Source: Lachnospiraceae bacterium (GTDB lineage: Bacteria > Bacillota > Clostridia > Lachnospirales > Lachnospiraceae). From it: a stretch of 28,853 nucleotides of DNA. Under the pieces are notes generated by a model, which saw nothing but the letters and a program-made list of their open reading frames with translations, did not search any database and was not told where the DNA came from. The translations under genes were made by a program, and so were the position numbers. The first letter of the stretch is position 1. Every line of letters starts with the position of its first letter. Shown here one piece after another: positions 6,808-15,474 of the stretch. The stretch is taken from positions 1 through 28,853 of the forward strand of contig VSNR01000033.1 in assembly GCA_009774345.1 (NCBI GenBank). Reading direction: 5' to 3'.

Positions 6808-7806
6808 TCACACTCCTTTCACCTGTTCTGCACTCAGGCTCACGATGATAAGCTCCACGCTCAGCATGTCAGGCATACGGCCAGTCTTGACCGCCTCCTC
6901 CGCCTCCACGCAGGCTCTCAGGGCAGTCTCTAGCTGGGACTGCTTGAACTGTGCTGCCTGCGGGATATATTTCTTTTTCAGATAATATGCATTTAACCCT
7001 GTCTGTCTGGCAATGTCGCTCTCATGATATCCCTTGGATTTCATTTCTTTTACTTGCAGCAGCATATTGAACTGTCTGGCGATCAGTGCCAGAATTTTCA
7101 TGGGTGCCTCTTTCAGCGCAAGCAGGTTATAGTAGAGTCCTAACGCCTGTTTCTGCCTTTTCTGCGCGACTGCCTCCACCATGTCAAAGATCTGGTTCTG
7201 TATCTGGACAATGCACAATTCTTCCACATCCGATGCCGTGATACCCTCGTCATAATATTTGTAACACACCAGCTTCTCCACCTCGCGGCGGATATTCTCC
7301 ATGTTCGTACCAGTCTTATCCAGCAAAAGACTCAGCGCATCCGGCGTAATCTGTTTATTTTCCTTTTTTAACAGCCCCATCACCCATTTTCTGAGTGTCG
7401 CCTCGTCCTGTATTTCACAGAGCGCCGCATAGCCATTCGCCGTGACTGCCTTGTAAAGCTTGCTCCGCTTGTCTGTCTCCTCCTCCACTAAGATCAAGTA
7501 CGTCGTATCTGGAATCGCCTTGACAAGTGCAAGAAACTGGTCATTTCCATTTTTCAGCCAGCCGCTGTTCTCGATGATGATCACTCTGCGCTCCGCAAAA
7601 AACGGCATCGTCCCCGCCAGATCAACCACCTCGCCGGCGTTGATATCCTTGCCGGAATACACACTGCAATTCATCGTATCCTCCGCCGGAACCAACGCAG
7701 CCCTCAGCTTATCGCGGTACTGCCTGCGCAGATAAGCCTCCTCCCCGCAGAGAAGATACAGGTGGCTGAACTGGCCGCTCTTAATGTCCTGTGCTATCCT
7801 TTTCAT
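6808..7806 (-). CDS. holA: DNA polymerase III delta subunit
   Basis: The clamp-loader delta subunit, which opens the sliding clamp and helps load it on primed DNA. The protein, about 332 residues from the chosen start, has the typical N terminus MKRIAQDIKSGQFSHLYLL followed by CGEEAYL, a degenerate AAA+ nucleotide-fold site without a working Walker A. Family features in the middle include VIIIENSGWLK and a helical stretch with TGTNMENIRREVEKL. The C-terminal third (QIQNQIFDMVEAV..., MKILALIARQFNMLL) is the collar domain. I chose ATG 7806 over ATG 7818 because family members begin MKRI and because GAGGG directly abuts the upstream ATG, leaving no spacer. It follows comEC by a few bases, the common order in Firmicutes (comEC-holA). 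Confidence 0.9.
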   Translation of the reverse strand: MKRIAQDIKSGQFSHLYLLCGEEAYLRRQYRDKLRAALVPAEDTMNCSVYSGKDINAGEVVDLAGTMPFFAERRVIIIENSGWLKNGNDQFLALVKAIPDTTYLILVEEETDKRSKLYKAVTANGYAALCEIQDEATLRKWVMGLLKKENKQITPDALSLLLDKTGTNMENIRREVEKLVCYKYYDEGITASDVEELCIVQIQNQIFDMVEAVAQKRQKQALGLYYNLLALKEAPMKILALIARQFNMLLQVKEMKSKGYHESDIARQTGLNAYYLKKKYIPQAAQFKQSQLETALRACVEAEEAVKTGRMPDMLSVELIIVSLSAEQVKGV

Positions 7807-7821
7807 TCTATGCTTCATCCC

Positions 7822-10104
7822 TCATTTCTGTTCTGCCAAACTATCATTTATAAAAGTTTCTATCGTATAACATCCCTTCCTGATGTGTATGGTAATGGCT
7901 CCTGTGTCCTTTGTCATCCAGATGCCGCTCCCTGTTTGTTCCAGCCGCGCAACGGTCTCAGCGTGCGGATGTCCATAGCGGTTGTTCTCACCGCAGGAAA
8001 TAATTGCAGTCTCTGGCTGAAGCTGCGCTAACAGCGACTGCGTGTTTGAATATTTCGAACCGTGGTGTGCTGCCTTATAGATGTCAATGCCCGCAAAACC
8101 GCTCTGCTGTAAGAGCTGTCCCGCCGCCTGCTCCCCGTCTGCCTCTACATCCCCTGTCAACAGCGCTGTGACCCCTTCGGCTTCCAGTTTCATTACAAGA
8201 GAAGAGGCATTGCGCGAGGCTGTCTCGTAGCCCGCACTGGGATGCAGCACTTCAAAGCGCAGCCCGCCCGCCTCCATGCTGTCACCTGCTTTCAGGCGGT
8301 ATATCGGAATCTGCCTGCGCTCACACAGCATTAGAAGCTCCTCATACGGTTCATCTTCTATGACTGCATCAGAAATACACAGACGCTTGATCCTGATATC
8401 CATTGTCTGACTGCTGTCTTTTAGCATCTCCATGATACCGGATATATGGTCGCTGTCCAGATGTGTCAGAAAGACCGCATCCAATGTGGCTACTCCGTTG
8501 TATTTCAAAAACGGCACGATCGTATACTGCCCTGTTTTGCTCTTTGAAGAGCTTCCGCCATCCACCAGAAACTGCTCGCCCCCAGCGCTCTCAATCCAGA
8601 TACAATCCCCCTGCCCCACGTCCAAAAAAGTGACAGACACGCCGTCAGCCGGATTCTCACTGATTAATGTGACCGCCGCAAGCACTGCCGCAAACTTTAT
8701 AACCGCAGGCAGTCCCACGGTCTGTTCTCCCTGTCCGCGCACCGCCCCTTTTGTATGATACAAGCCCCTTTCAGGCGCCCGTGCCGATAAGAACACCCCA
8801 TATTGGTGTGCGGCGTACAAATACACTACCACCGCACAAAATACACAGATTCTCCATGTATCCGGCCGCCCTACAACCCAGTTTGCAAACGGAAGCCTGA
8901 GCGACACTGTGCAGAGCCGCTCAAATCCCGCAAGCAGCAAATGACAAAGCCCTCCTGCGGTTTTTGCCGGCACAGAGCCAATCACAGCCGGCAGACTGCC
9001 AGCGCCAAGACAGACAAGTCCTGCCGCCATCAAAACAGACATCGCAGGAATAATCACCAGATTCAGCAAAAATGAGTACACCGGAAATTCATAATAAGTA
9101 GCCAGCATTATAGGAAAATGCACCAGAAAAATACGAACGCTTACACTGAGCGGCTCCAGAAACTTCCACCGCACAGGTTTTATGATCTCTGACAGGCACC
9201 CAATCCCAAGAATTACGCCAAAGGAAAGCTGAAAACCCGAATGGTACAGATACCGCGGCTCCTCCATCAATATCAGCATAGCAGCAACCGCCAGCGCCGT
9301 CAGCATGTCATAAGTCCGCCGCAGCATCTGCGCCGCCAGCTGCAATCCAAACATCAGTATCGCCCGGTATGCCGAACTGCTCATGCCAACCATCTCTCCA
9401 TAGGCAGCCATCACGCCGACAGACACCACCGCACACAGCGGCTGCGGTATCCAGAGCTTTCGCAGAATGTGATAAAACCCCATGCCAAGCATTGTGATAT
9501 GAAGACCTGAAATCGCAAAAATATGCGCAATGCCGCTCTTTTGAAAAAGCTGTTTGCTCTCCTCGTCAAGCCCCGACTTGCTGCCAAGAAGGATTGCTTT
9601 CATAACCGAAGCATCCTTGGGCGCAAGCACCCTGTCAAAAACCCCCTCAAGAGAACGCCTGATCTGATATAAATACTCCCGGCAGCCCGAATAGCTGCTG
9701 CCCTGCGCGATCACCTCTGCCTTGTAGAGCCGAAACGCCACGCCCAGAATCTGATAATATCCCTGCGCGTCAAATTCTCCCGGATTGCGTGCCCTGCCAA
9801 AGCCAGAAACCTTTCCCGCCACTGCAATGACGCTTCCCGCCTTGGGTACATCCCCGCGCTCCCCCAGCTCAAGATAGCACAAAACCCTGCCATCTATTTT
9901 CTGCTTTGGCTGCGATGCGCTCACATGGTCCAATTGCACCACCAATTCATCCTTTTGCACGTATTTCTGCACGACCCTGCCCTGCAAAGTCACATTACTG
10001 CCCTCTTCCAGACAGAGTCTGGGCGCCGGTGCGGGATTCATCTGTAAATATATGAACACAGTCACCACAAATGCCACACAGACGCAGCAAAGTGGTCTTC
10101 TCAT
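7822..10104 (-). CDS. comEC: DNA internalization-related competence protein ComEC/Rec2
   Basis: A 760-residue membrane channel that in competent bacteria carries single-stranded DNA across the cytoplasmic membrane; the length is close to that of known ComEC. The N terminus has one membrane segment and an OB-like domain (about 30-130). A multi-helix competence domain follows (about 170-460), marked by GIAHIFAISGLHITMLGMG and SSAYRAILMFGLQL. The C-terminal metallo-beta-lactamase-like domain starts at VTFLDVGQGDCIWIE, with the metal-site motif THLDSDHISG, a second His in KAAHHGSKYSNT, and GHPHAE near the end. All these residues are present, so a nuclease or DNA-processing role is credible. It belongs to the minus-strand run with the ComEA-like gene, but no pilus or comF genes are visible here, so active natural transformation cannot be claimed. 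Confidence 0.95.
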   Translation of the reverse strand: MRRPLCCVCVAFVVTVFIYLQMNPAPAPRLCLEEGSNVTLQGRVVQKYVQKDELVVQLDHVSASQPKQKIDGRVLCYLELGERGDVPKAGSVIAVAGKVSGFGRARNPGEFDAQGYYQILGVAFRLYKAEVIAQGSSYSGCREYLYQIRRSLEGVFDRVLAPKDASVMKAILLGSKSGLDEESKQLFQKSGIAHIFAISGLHITMLGMGFYHILRKLWIPQPLCAVVSVGVMAAYGEMVGMSSSAYRAILMFGLQLAAQMLRRTYDMLTALAVAAMLILMEEPRYLYHSGFQLSFGVILGIGCLSEIIKPVRWKFLEPLSVSVRIFLVHFPIMLATYYEFPVYSFLLNLVIIPAMSVLMAAGLVCLGAGSLPAVIGSVPAKTAGGLCHLLLAGFERLCTVSLRLPFANWVVGRPDTWRICVFCAVVVYLYAAHQYGVFLSARAPERGLYHTKGAVRGQGEQTVGLPAVIKFAAVLAAVTLISENPADGVSVTFLDVGQGDCIWIESAGGEQFLVDGGSSSKSKTGQYTIVPFLKYNGVATLDAVFLTHLDSDHISGIMEMLKDSSQTMDIRIKRLCISDAVIEDEPYEELLMLCERRQIPIYRLKAGDSMEAGGLRFEVLHPSAGYETASRNASSLVMKLEAEGVTALLTGDVEADGEQAAGQLLQQSGFAGIDIYKAAHHGSKYSNTQSLLAQLQPETAIISCGENNRYGHPHAETVARLEQTGSGIWMTKDTGAITIHIRKGCYTIETFINDSLAEQK

Positions 10105-10109
10105 TCATC

Positions 10110-10135
10110 TTAACCTTTCTATTTAACCTTTCTAT
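10110..10135 (-). repeat. 13-bp perfect tandem duplication carrying the comEC ribosome binding site
   Basis: TTAACCTTTCTAT occurs twice head to tail (10110-10122 and 10123-10135). On the minus strand each copy carries AGAAAGG, so the Shine-Dalgarno-like sequence before comEC is duplicated. Only the proximal copy has usable spacing (about 9 bases) to ATG 10104. Confidence 0.6.
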
Positions 10136-10152
10136 ATATAAAATATTTGCTG

Positions 10153-11100
10153 TTAATTCACTAAGGACAGATTTCTCTCAAAGATTGTGGACGCCTCGTA
10201 CTTGTCCCGGAATTTCCCGTCTTTATTTCCATCGATCGAGATCTGCACTTTATTGATATTGCTTAGCTCCACCAACGAATTGACAATCGAGTAGATTGTC
10301 ACGTCCGTTGTCACATTGTTCACTGCCGTGAGCATCGTGCTGTCAAATGTCAGGTAACACACGCCGTCCTTGACCGTAATGTTGACCAGCTTTGTATCTG
10401 GACTGACCGTCGGAAACGTCTCGTCGCTTGCCGGTCCACTGATAAGCTGTTCTACGACCAGCTTTTCCATGGGTACATTTGACAGATCGGCATTGTGCGT
10501 CAGCTCTCTGTTCACCGCCACAAGCCCGTCCCCTGTCTCATTGGCAAAATACAGCCGCAGCGTCACTTTGCTCTCAACCTTCTCGACCTGCGTCCCGGCA
10601 TTGTTCACAAACATGTCCGCAGTCATGGCGCCAATCGCATTCCCCGACAAATCTGTCAAAGACTCTCCGTTGACGGTGAGCATCACATAATTTACATCCG
10701 GTATATTGGTCAGGCTCCTGACGAGCGCTGCCCGCGTCAATACCTCTGTCGTCCCTGAGAGTTCCTTATATTTCTCTCCAAGGGACACGATGACCTGCTC
10801 CCCGTCATAGGAGTACGTTATAATATTAATCCCGCTTGTGAGTGTTGCCTTCAATTCTTTATTATCCGGCACAGAGCACAAAAGTGTCAGCACCTCCACA
10901 ATCATATCCTTCGTGTCCGTGCTTTCAAGATAGTGTGTCTCCGCCACAAGCTTTGTTTCTTTTTTATTCAGATAGGAAATATCGACGGCTGTCCCCTTCT
11001 GTTCTGCGTGGCTGCATCCAGTCATGAGAAGCACTGGAAAAAACAGCATACCAAGCAGAAGCCAAAACCTGCGATATCTCCTCAAAGGTTTTAAAACCAT
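10153..11100 (-). CDS. GerMN-domain lipoprotein downstream of a two-component system
   Basis: A 315-residue lipoprotein with signal peptide and lipobox LLMTGC (Cys at about 29), so exposed on the outer face of the membrane. Two GerMN-type domains can be traced. The first runs over about 50-165 (LVAETHYLESTDTKDMIVEV, then VNYVMLTVNGESLTDLSG). The second, about 180-310, has the classic LRLYFANETGDGLVAVNREL, VEQLISGP, and a C-terminal VNSLVELSNINKVQISIDG. GerMN domains occur in the spore germination protein GerM and in actinobacterial LpqB. GAGGG lies 7 bases before ATG 11100. The gene follows the histidine kinase by about 30 bases. I infer an envelope accessory or modulator of that kinase rather than a germination protein. 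Confidence 0.85.
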   Translation of the reverse strand: MVLKPLRRYRRFWLLLGMLFFPVLLMTGCSHAEQKGTAVDISYLNKKETKLVAETHYLESTDTKDMIVEVLTLLCSVPDNKELKATLTSGINIITYSYDGEQVIVSLGEKYKELSGTTEVLTRAALVRSLTNIPDVNYVMLTVNGESLTDLSGNAIGAMTADMFVNNAGTQVEKVESKVTLRLYFANETGDGLVAVNRELTHNADLSNVPMEKLVVEQLISGPASDETFPTVSPDTKLVNITVKDGVCYLTFDSTMLTAVNNVTTDVTIYSIVNSLVELSNINKVQISIDGNKDGKFRDKYEASTIFERNLSLVN

Positions 11101-11128
11101 ACGAATCCCTCATTCCTGCCCAATTAGG

Positions 11129-12586
11129 CTACTGCGCGATATAGGTAAGCGGTATCCTGACTCGGAATACAGTCCCTACCCCCTCCTCACTGCTTACGGT
11201 GATCGCTCCTCTGTGCCTCAGAATCGCACTCTTGGTAATGGCAAGTCCTAGTCCCGTACCGCCGATCTCTTTGGAATGGGATTTATCTACCCTGTAAAAA
11301 CGCTCATAAATATGCTCAATCGACTCCTGCGGAATACCAATGCCAGAATCAGATACTTCTACGGAAAAATACTGGTGATCCGCATCGAGTATCACCTTCA
11401 CCCAGCCGCCCTTGACATTATACTTGATCGCATTTTCTACCAGATTCGTAAGCGCCAGTGTGAGCTTGACTTCATCCACTTCTGCAATCACCGGTCTGCG
11501 GCTCTCAAAGACCAGCTTAACATCCGCCCTCGACGCAATGGGTCCCAGACGCTTCAACAGCAGTTCCAGCACTTGGTTCATATCCACTGTATCGACATTG
11601 ATATCCGCCGAGGTTCTTGTCATCTTGACCAGCGAGAGCAGATCTGTGATGATCTTGTTCTCCCTGTCAATCTCCTCTGCGATATCTGTCATAAACTCAC
11701 GGTACAGCTCCGCAGGCACGTCCTGCTGTGTGATCAGTGAATCCGCCAGCACCTTCATGGAGGCGAGCGGTGTCTTTAACTCGTGGGAGACATTGGACAC
11801 AAACTCCTGACGGGAATCGTCCAGCACTTTCATTCTGCCCATCATCTGGTTAAAGGCGTCTCCGATATTCTCTGTCTCGATATAGTCCGTGACGCTGATC
11901 TCCTCATCGGTGAAACCGTTCTTCACATCATTGATCGCATCTGTAATTTTCTCAAAAGGCTTTAACATCTTGCGGCTCAGCAGGAGGGCAATGCCAAAGA
12001 TTACCACCATCGAGAGCAGCTCCAGCAAAAAAGCCCGGCTCTGGATATACTCATAGCCATTTCGAATACTGTCTGTTGACACGCTGGTCAGCATCGCCCC
12101 CAGCACATGAGACTTGCCCTCAAACTTTTCCTCAATCGGCACAACGATCTCAATATAGCCTGCATCCTTTAGACTGTCTGAGGCACCCTCACCCTTTAAG
12201 CACTTGATGATCGCCTCAGAAATAATAATCTTTCCCTCGCTGACAGCGTAGGTATCCTTGATAATCTTCAGACCGCTGTTGACAATCAGCACCCTTCCGT
12301 CATAGAGATTGGACAGCTGTGAAAGTTCCGCATTGACAACCTCGCTGCTGCTGTCGAGCATATAATTGTATGTAATCAAATGATCTGCAATAATCTTTAC
12401 CTGCGTCTGGACTTCATTGGTCCTTGTCGCAATCGTATTGTCCAGATAGCGCTCAAGGATACCAAAATGAAGCACAATACATGGCACGATTCCCGCTGCC
12501 ATAATAATACAGAACATTCTTGTCTTCAGACTTCTAAAGCTTGTAAAAACTTTTCCTTTTTTCATCTTTTCCCAAAGCTTTTTCAC
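11129..12586 (-). CDS. sensor histidine kinase (HAMP, HisKA, HATPase)
   Basis: A 485-residue membrane sensor kinase. Membrane helices lie near residues 22-44 and 185-205 and enclose an extracellular region of about 140 residues that resembles a double-Cache/PAS-like sensor. A HAMP linker follows. The phospho-acceptor His is in SHELKTPLASMK. The ATP-binding domain has N-box NLVENAIKYN, G1 DSGIGIPQ, F-box YERFYRVDKSHS and G2 GGTGLGLAI, all intact. The start is GTG 12586, preceded by AGGAG at a 6-8 base distance. It sits 9 bases downstream of the response regulator gene, its evident partner. The layout resembles PhoR/WalK-class envelope sensors, although no cytoplasmic PAS domain is visible between HAMP and HisKA, as there is in WalK and PhoR. 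Confidence 0.93.
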   Translation of the reverse strand: MKKLWEKMKKGKVFTSFRSLKTRMFCIIMAAGIVPCIVLHFGILERYLDNTIATRTNEVQTQVKIIADHLITYNYMLDSSSEVVNAELSQLSNLYDGRVLIVNSGLKIIKDTYAVSEGKIIISEAIIKCLKGEGASDSLKDAGYIEIVVPIEEKFEGKSHVLGAMLTSVSTDSIRNGYEYIQSRAFLLELLSMVVIFGIALLLSRKMLKPFEKITDAINDVKNGFTDEEISVTDYIETENIGDAFNQMMGRMKVLDDSRQEFVSNVSHELKTPLASMKVLADSLITQQDVPAELYREFMTDIAEEIDRENKIITDLLSLVKMTRTSADINVDTVDMNQVLELLLKRLGPIASRADVKLVFESRRPVIAEVDEVKLTLALTNLVENAIKYNVKGGWVKVILDADHQYFSVEVSDSGIGIPQESIEHIYERFYRVDKSHSKEIGGTGLGLAITKSAILRHRGAITVSSEEGVGTVFRVRIPLTYIAQ

Positions 12587-12595
12587 GCCGTTCTC

Positions 12596-13288
12596 CTATT
12601 TATAATAGTATCCTACGCCCCATTTGGTGTGTACATACTTAGGCTCACTTGGATTTGGCTCAATCTTTTCCCGCAAACGCCGGATATGCACATCCACTGT
12701 CCGCACGTCGCCGGGATAATCCTCTCCCCAGACCAGTTTCAGCAGATTATCCCTGCCATAGACTTTGTTGGGATTGAGCACCAACAGTTCCAGCACATCA
12801 AATTCTTTGGCGGTAAGATTGACTTCCTTGCCATTGACATGCAGACGCCTGCCCTCACAGTCAAGCCTCAAGTCTCCCGCCTCAATGATCTGTGTCTTTT
12901 TATCCACGGATTCCTTTGTCTTTGCGCCAGTCCTGCGTATGATTGCCTTGATGCGCGCCTTTACCTCCAGAATGTTAAAGGGTTTGGTAATATAATCGTC
13001 TGCGCCATACTCGAGTCCGAGTATTTTGTCCATGTCCTCGCCTTTTGCTGTGAGCATGATGACAGGCACATCCGAAAATTCCCTGATCTGCTGGCAGACT
13101 TCCAGCCCTGTCAGTTTTGGCAGCATGATATCCAGCAGAATCAGATCATACTTATTACGCTTTGCCATCTCGAGCGCCTCTTCTCCATCATAGGCGCACT
13201 CGACCTCCATATCATCCTGTTCCAGACTAAAACGAAGTCCTTTTACAATCAGCTTCTCATCATCTACTACCAAAACCTTTTTTCCCAT
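12596..13288 (-). CDS. OmpR/PhoB-family response regulator
   Basis: A 230-residue two-domain regulator. The receiver domain (about 1-115) has the acidic pocket VVDDEK, the phospho-acceptor Asp in LILLDIMLPKLTG, the switch Thr in VIMLTAKGED and the conserved Lys in DDYITKPFN. The winged-helix DNA-binding domain (about 132-229) has LTAKEFDVLELLVLNPNKV, the recognition helix VDVHIRRLREKIEPN and the wing VHTKWGVGYYY. Start ATG 13288 is preferred to GTG 13291 because GGGAG stands 9 bases upstream of it. It heads the RR-HK-GerMN group and follows the ComEA-like gene by about 35 bases, so it may share that transcript. It is closest in style to WalR/PhoP/MtrA regulators of envelope functions. Confidence 0.94.
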   Translation of the reverse strand: MGKKVLVVDDEKLIVKGLRFSLEQDDMEVECAYDGEEALEMAKRNKYDLILLDIMLPKLTGLEVCQQIREFSDVPVIMLTAKGEDMDKILGLEYGADDYITKPFNILEVKARIKAIIRRTGAKTKESVDKKTQIIEAGDLRLDCEGRRLHVNGKEVNLTAKEFDVLELLVLNPNKVYGRDNLLKLVWGEDYPGDVRTVDVHIRRLREKIEPNPSEPKYVHTKWGVGYYYK

Positions 13289-13323
13289 CACTAGAATCTC
13301 CCATTGATTTTACATTCATATTA

Positions 13324-14049
13324 TTAAATCGTTATTTTATCCTTTATCTTCGAAAAAAGTCCGTCCTTGATGCCGTCTACGTTCTTGATGTCCTCAATGC
13401 TGCCAAACCTGCCGTTTTTCTCCCTGTAGTCAATAATCGCCTGCGCCCTGCTCTCACCGATGCCTGACACAGATGTCAGTTCTGGCACGGTGGCAGTGTT
13501 GATATTGACAAGACCTGCTCCCTGCGGGGCGGACGCCTGCACATCTGCCGCTGGCGGATACTGGTAAGTGCCAGCCTCCTTGAGCGAAGCCGCCTCCTCA
13601 AGCGTGAGCACCACGATCTGCTCTCCGTCCGTGATCTGCCTTGCCATATTGAGACAGTTCTCGTCGGCATCCTGTGTCAATCCGCCTGCAAGCTCCACTG
13701 CCTCATAGAGACGGCTGCCTTCTGCAAGACAGTAGACACCGGGCAGCGCCACTGCGCCGCAGAGATAGACGTATAGCTGCTGCTCTTGCTGCATCTCCAT
13801 ATTTTTATCCGTCTCAATTTTTGATTCTGTCTTTGGCGCGGTGTCTGTCTCCATTTCGGGTTCTGACATCTGTGTCATATTCTGGGGCACTGTGCTTTCC
13901 TGTCTGGCCAGCTCGAGTGTCACTTCATCCTGCGTGGATGCACAGCCGCACAACAGTACTGGTTCAAACAGCGAAAAGACCAGAACACATACTACACATA
14001 AATACTTTTTACCTTTATTCTTTTTCTTTTTTAAAATTTTTTTGATCAT
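13324..14049 (-). CDS. ComEA-like lipoprotein with SLBB and helix-hairpin-helix domains
   Basis: A DNA-binding receptor-type protein of about 241 residues. A strongly basic N terminus (MIKKILKKKKNKGKKY) precedes a hydrophobic segment ending in VLLCGC, a plausible signal anchor or lipobox. A low-complexity Met/Glu/Thr-rich linker leads to an SLBB domain (about 95-165: LYVYLCGAVALPGVYCLAEG). Two helix-hairpin-helix motifs follow in the last 60 residues: VNINTATVPELTSVSGIGES and IEDIKNVDGIKDGLFSKIKD. In transformable Firmicutes ComEA binds incoming double-stranded DNA and hands it to ComEC, also encoded here. The longer start at 14097 has no ribosome binding site; ATG 14049 gives the normal signal-like N terminus, though its own site (AAAGGG) is about 14 bases away. 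Confidence 0.88.
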   Translation of the reverse strand: MIKKILKKKKNKGKKYLCVVCVLVFSLFEPVLLCGCASTQDEVTLELARQESTVPQNMTQMSEPEMETDTAPKTESKIETDKNMEMQQEQQLYVYLCGAVALPGVYCLAEGSRLYEAVELAGGLTQDADENCLNMARQITDGEQIVVLTLEEAASLKEAGTYQYPPAADVQASAPQGAGLVNINTATVPELTSVSGIGESRAQAIIDYREKNGRFGSIEDIKNVDGIKDGLFSKIKDKITI

Positions 14050-14169
14050 GGATATCACACTTTCCCTTTCAGGGCCCCTCTGTGCATACCCACTCATTAT
14101 TCTATGCTAAATCAGAACTTATTACAAGTGCTAATTTTTACATTTCAGTCATTCCTGCCATAAAAATCC

Positions 14170-15351
14170 TCAACCAAATTGGAAAGTGTCAGAAACAGAT
14201 GCAAACGCCCTGTCTGCACAATCCTGATTCGGCGCGTATAAGCGGATTGCTGCGCGCAGTGCAAGTTCTGTCGTCCATGTAGTCATGCCGTCTTCGGACG
14301 CGCCGCAGCTCTTCTCTTCAATTGTCTGGACATACGCGGTCTTTGCCGTCTGGCACTGCGCCTCCTGCGCTGTCATCACGGCGCGGACTGCCTTTGAGGC
14401 GATGCTGTTCAGCCCTCTAAAATACTGTATGACCTCCACATATGTATGAATGTGGTCGAGAAAACAGTGTCCATACGCCGAGCGCTCGAGATTGGCTGTC
14501 GAAACCGCTTGGAGACAGAGCTTGCACTCTCCGTTGAGATCGGATGCTTCCATCAAAATGTCCGGTCTTTGTTTTAAGACTTCCTCAAAATAAGTTTTTG
14601 CCCCCACTGCATCCCTCTTCTCAAAAAATTCTGCCATCCTCGCCGTGACTTCGCTGGTCTCCTTCTTCTCTCCAATGATGGCAACCCTGCACTCATATGC
14701 CTTGTACTGGTTCGCCGTCACCCATACATATAACAAAAATTCAGAGATAAATCCAAAGACCCGCTTGTGATAATCATCCTCAAACGCAAGATCAATGCGC
14801 TTTTGCAGTTCGAAAAAAATGGCAAACAGCCACTCACAGTACGCATCAAAAAGCGCCTTTTTTGCCACCATCATATTGCCGAAATAAGTCTTGTTCTGAT
14901 GCACCAAACTGACAAAGGTGTCATAATATTCAGGATACAGCTCTGCGATAATCCGCCCTGTCTCATCGAGTGTATCTACCTTGTGATGTGCCGCAAAGCC
15001 GTCTCTGTAAGAGCCGGGAAGCTCTAACTGCTTGGTCGTCACAAGATCATAGCTGCTTAAAATCCGCTCGTACTCTGCCTCTGTGAAAGCATATCCCTCC
15101 TCGCTTGTAAGAAAACGCCGGTAGTGGCAGATGCCCACACAGTCTGCACCGGTATAATTTTTCCATACCCAGTACACACCGGAAAGCTCGGCATAATAAC
15201 AATTGAACTCTGAGATATTGTCACCTGTGTCATCACCGATGTAGCCAAACTCCTCTCTGGCATGTATATGCCCGACATGCAGCGGAATATACATAGGATC
15301 CGCGGGTACTTCAAATGGTTTATGCGTCATCGCAAAAATCTTCACTGACAT
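14170..15351 (-). CDS. DUF4422 glycosyltransferase-like protein
   Basis: A 393-residue cytoplasmic protein. The first 230 residues match the DUF4422 pattern: VKIFAMTHKPFEVPAD at the start, then GDDTGDNISEFNCYYAELSG, VYWVWKNYTGADCVGICHYR, and TYFGNMMVAKKALFDAYCEW. DUF4422 proteins are capsule or exopolysaccharide glycosyltransferases with a GT-A-like fold. Here the final 160 residues are additional, helical and Ala-rich, and not part of that domain. AAGGAGA stands about 10 bases before ATG 15351 and a TATAAT promoter lies in the gap. It heads the long minus-strand run, but a 120-base gap to the ComEA-like start leaves open whether they share a transcript. No other capsule genes adjoin it. The sugar donor and acceptor are unknown. 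Confidence 0.82.
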   Translation of the reverse strand: MSVKIFAMTHKPFEVPADPMYIPLHVGHIHAREEFGYIGDDTGDNISEFNCYYAELSGVYWVWKNYTGADCVGICHYRRFLTSEEGYAFTEAEYERILSSYDLVTTKQLELPGSYRDGFAAHHKVDTLDETGRIIAELYPEYYDTFVSLVHQNKTYFGNMMVAKKALFDAYCEWLFAIFFELQKRIDLAFEDDYHKRVFGFISEFLLYVWVTANQYKAYECRVAIIGEKKETSEVTARMAEFFEKRDAVGAKTYFEEVLKQRPDILMEASDLNGECKLCLQAVSTANLERSAYGHCFLDHIHTYVEVIQYFRGLNSIASKAVRAVMTAQEAQCQTAKTAYVQTIEEKSCGASEDGMTTWTTELALRAAIRLYAPNQDCADRAFASVSDTFQFG

Positions 15352-15392
15352 AATTTGATTGTCTCCTTTTCAAACACGCTCTAGGGCGTCTT

Positions 15393-15421
15393 TTATCACC
15401 CATACCGTCATATTTTATTAT
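15393..15421 (+). promoter_or_regulatory. putative promoter for the zinc-ribbon gene
   Basis: TTATCA (15393-15398) and TATTAT (15416-15421) are spaced 17 bases apart, with the start codon about 50 bases downstream. It overlaps the divergent promoter of the DUF4422 gene, so the two would compete for RNA polymerase. Confidence 0.4.
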
Positions 15422-15445
15422 ATAGGTGCAGACGGATTTGCACAA
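15417..15445 (-). promoter_or_regulatory. putative promoter for the DUF4422 gene
   Basis: On the minus strand a perfect TATAAT (15417-15422) lies 17 bases after TTGTGC (15440-15445). The start codon is about 65 bases further on. The -35 is only half consensus. Confidence 0.45.
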
Positions 15446-15474
15446 TATTTAATATTGAAATAAAAGGAGATACC

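Noticed and set aside
10153..11100. Calling the GerMN lipoprotein a germination protein GerM
   Set aside because: No germination or sporulation genes are nearby, and the context with a kinase and regulator fits the LpqB-like use of the domain better.
12380..13294. A 304-codon plus-strand open frame across the regulator and kinase genes
   Set aside because: It lies entirely antisense to a response regulator and kinase with complete motifs, has no ribosome binding site, and its translation resembles no protein.
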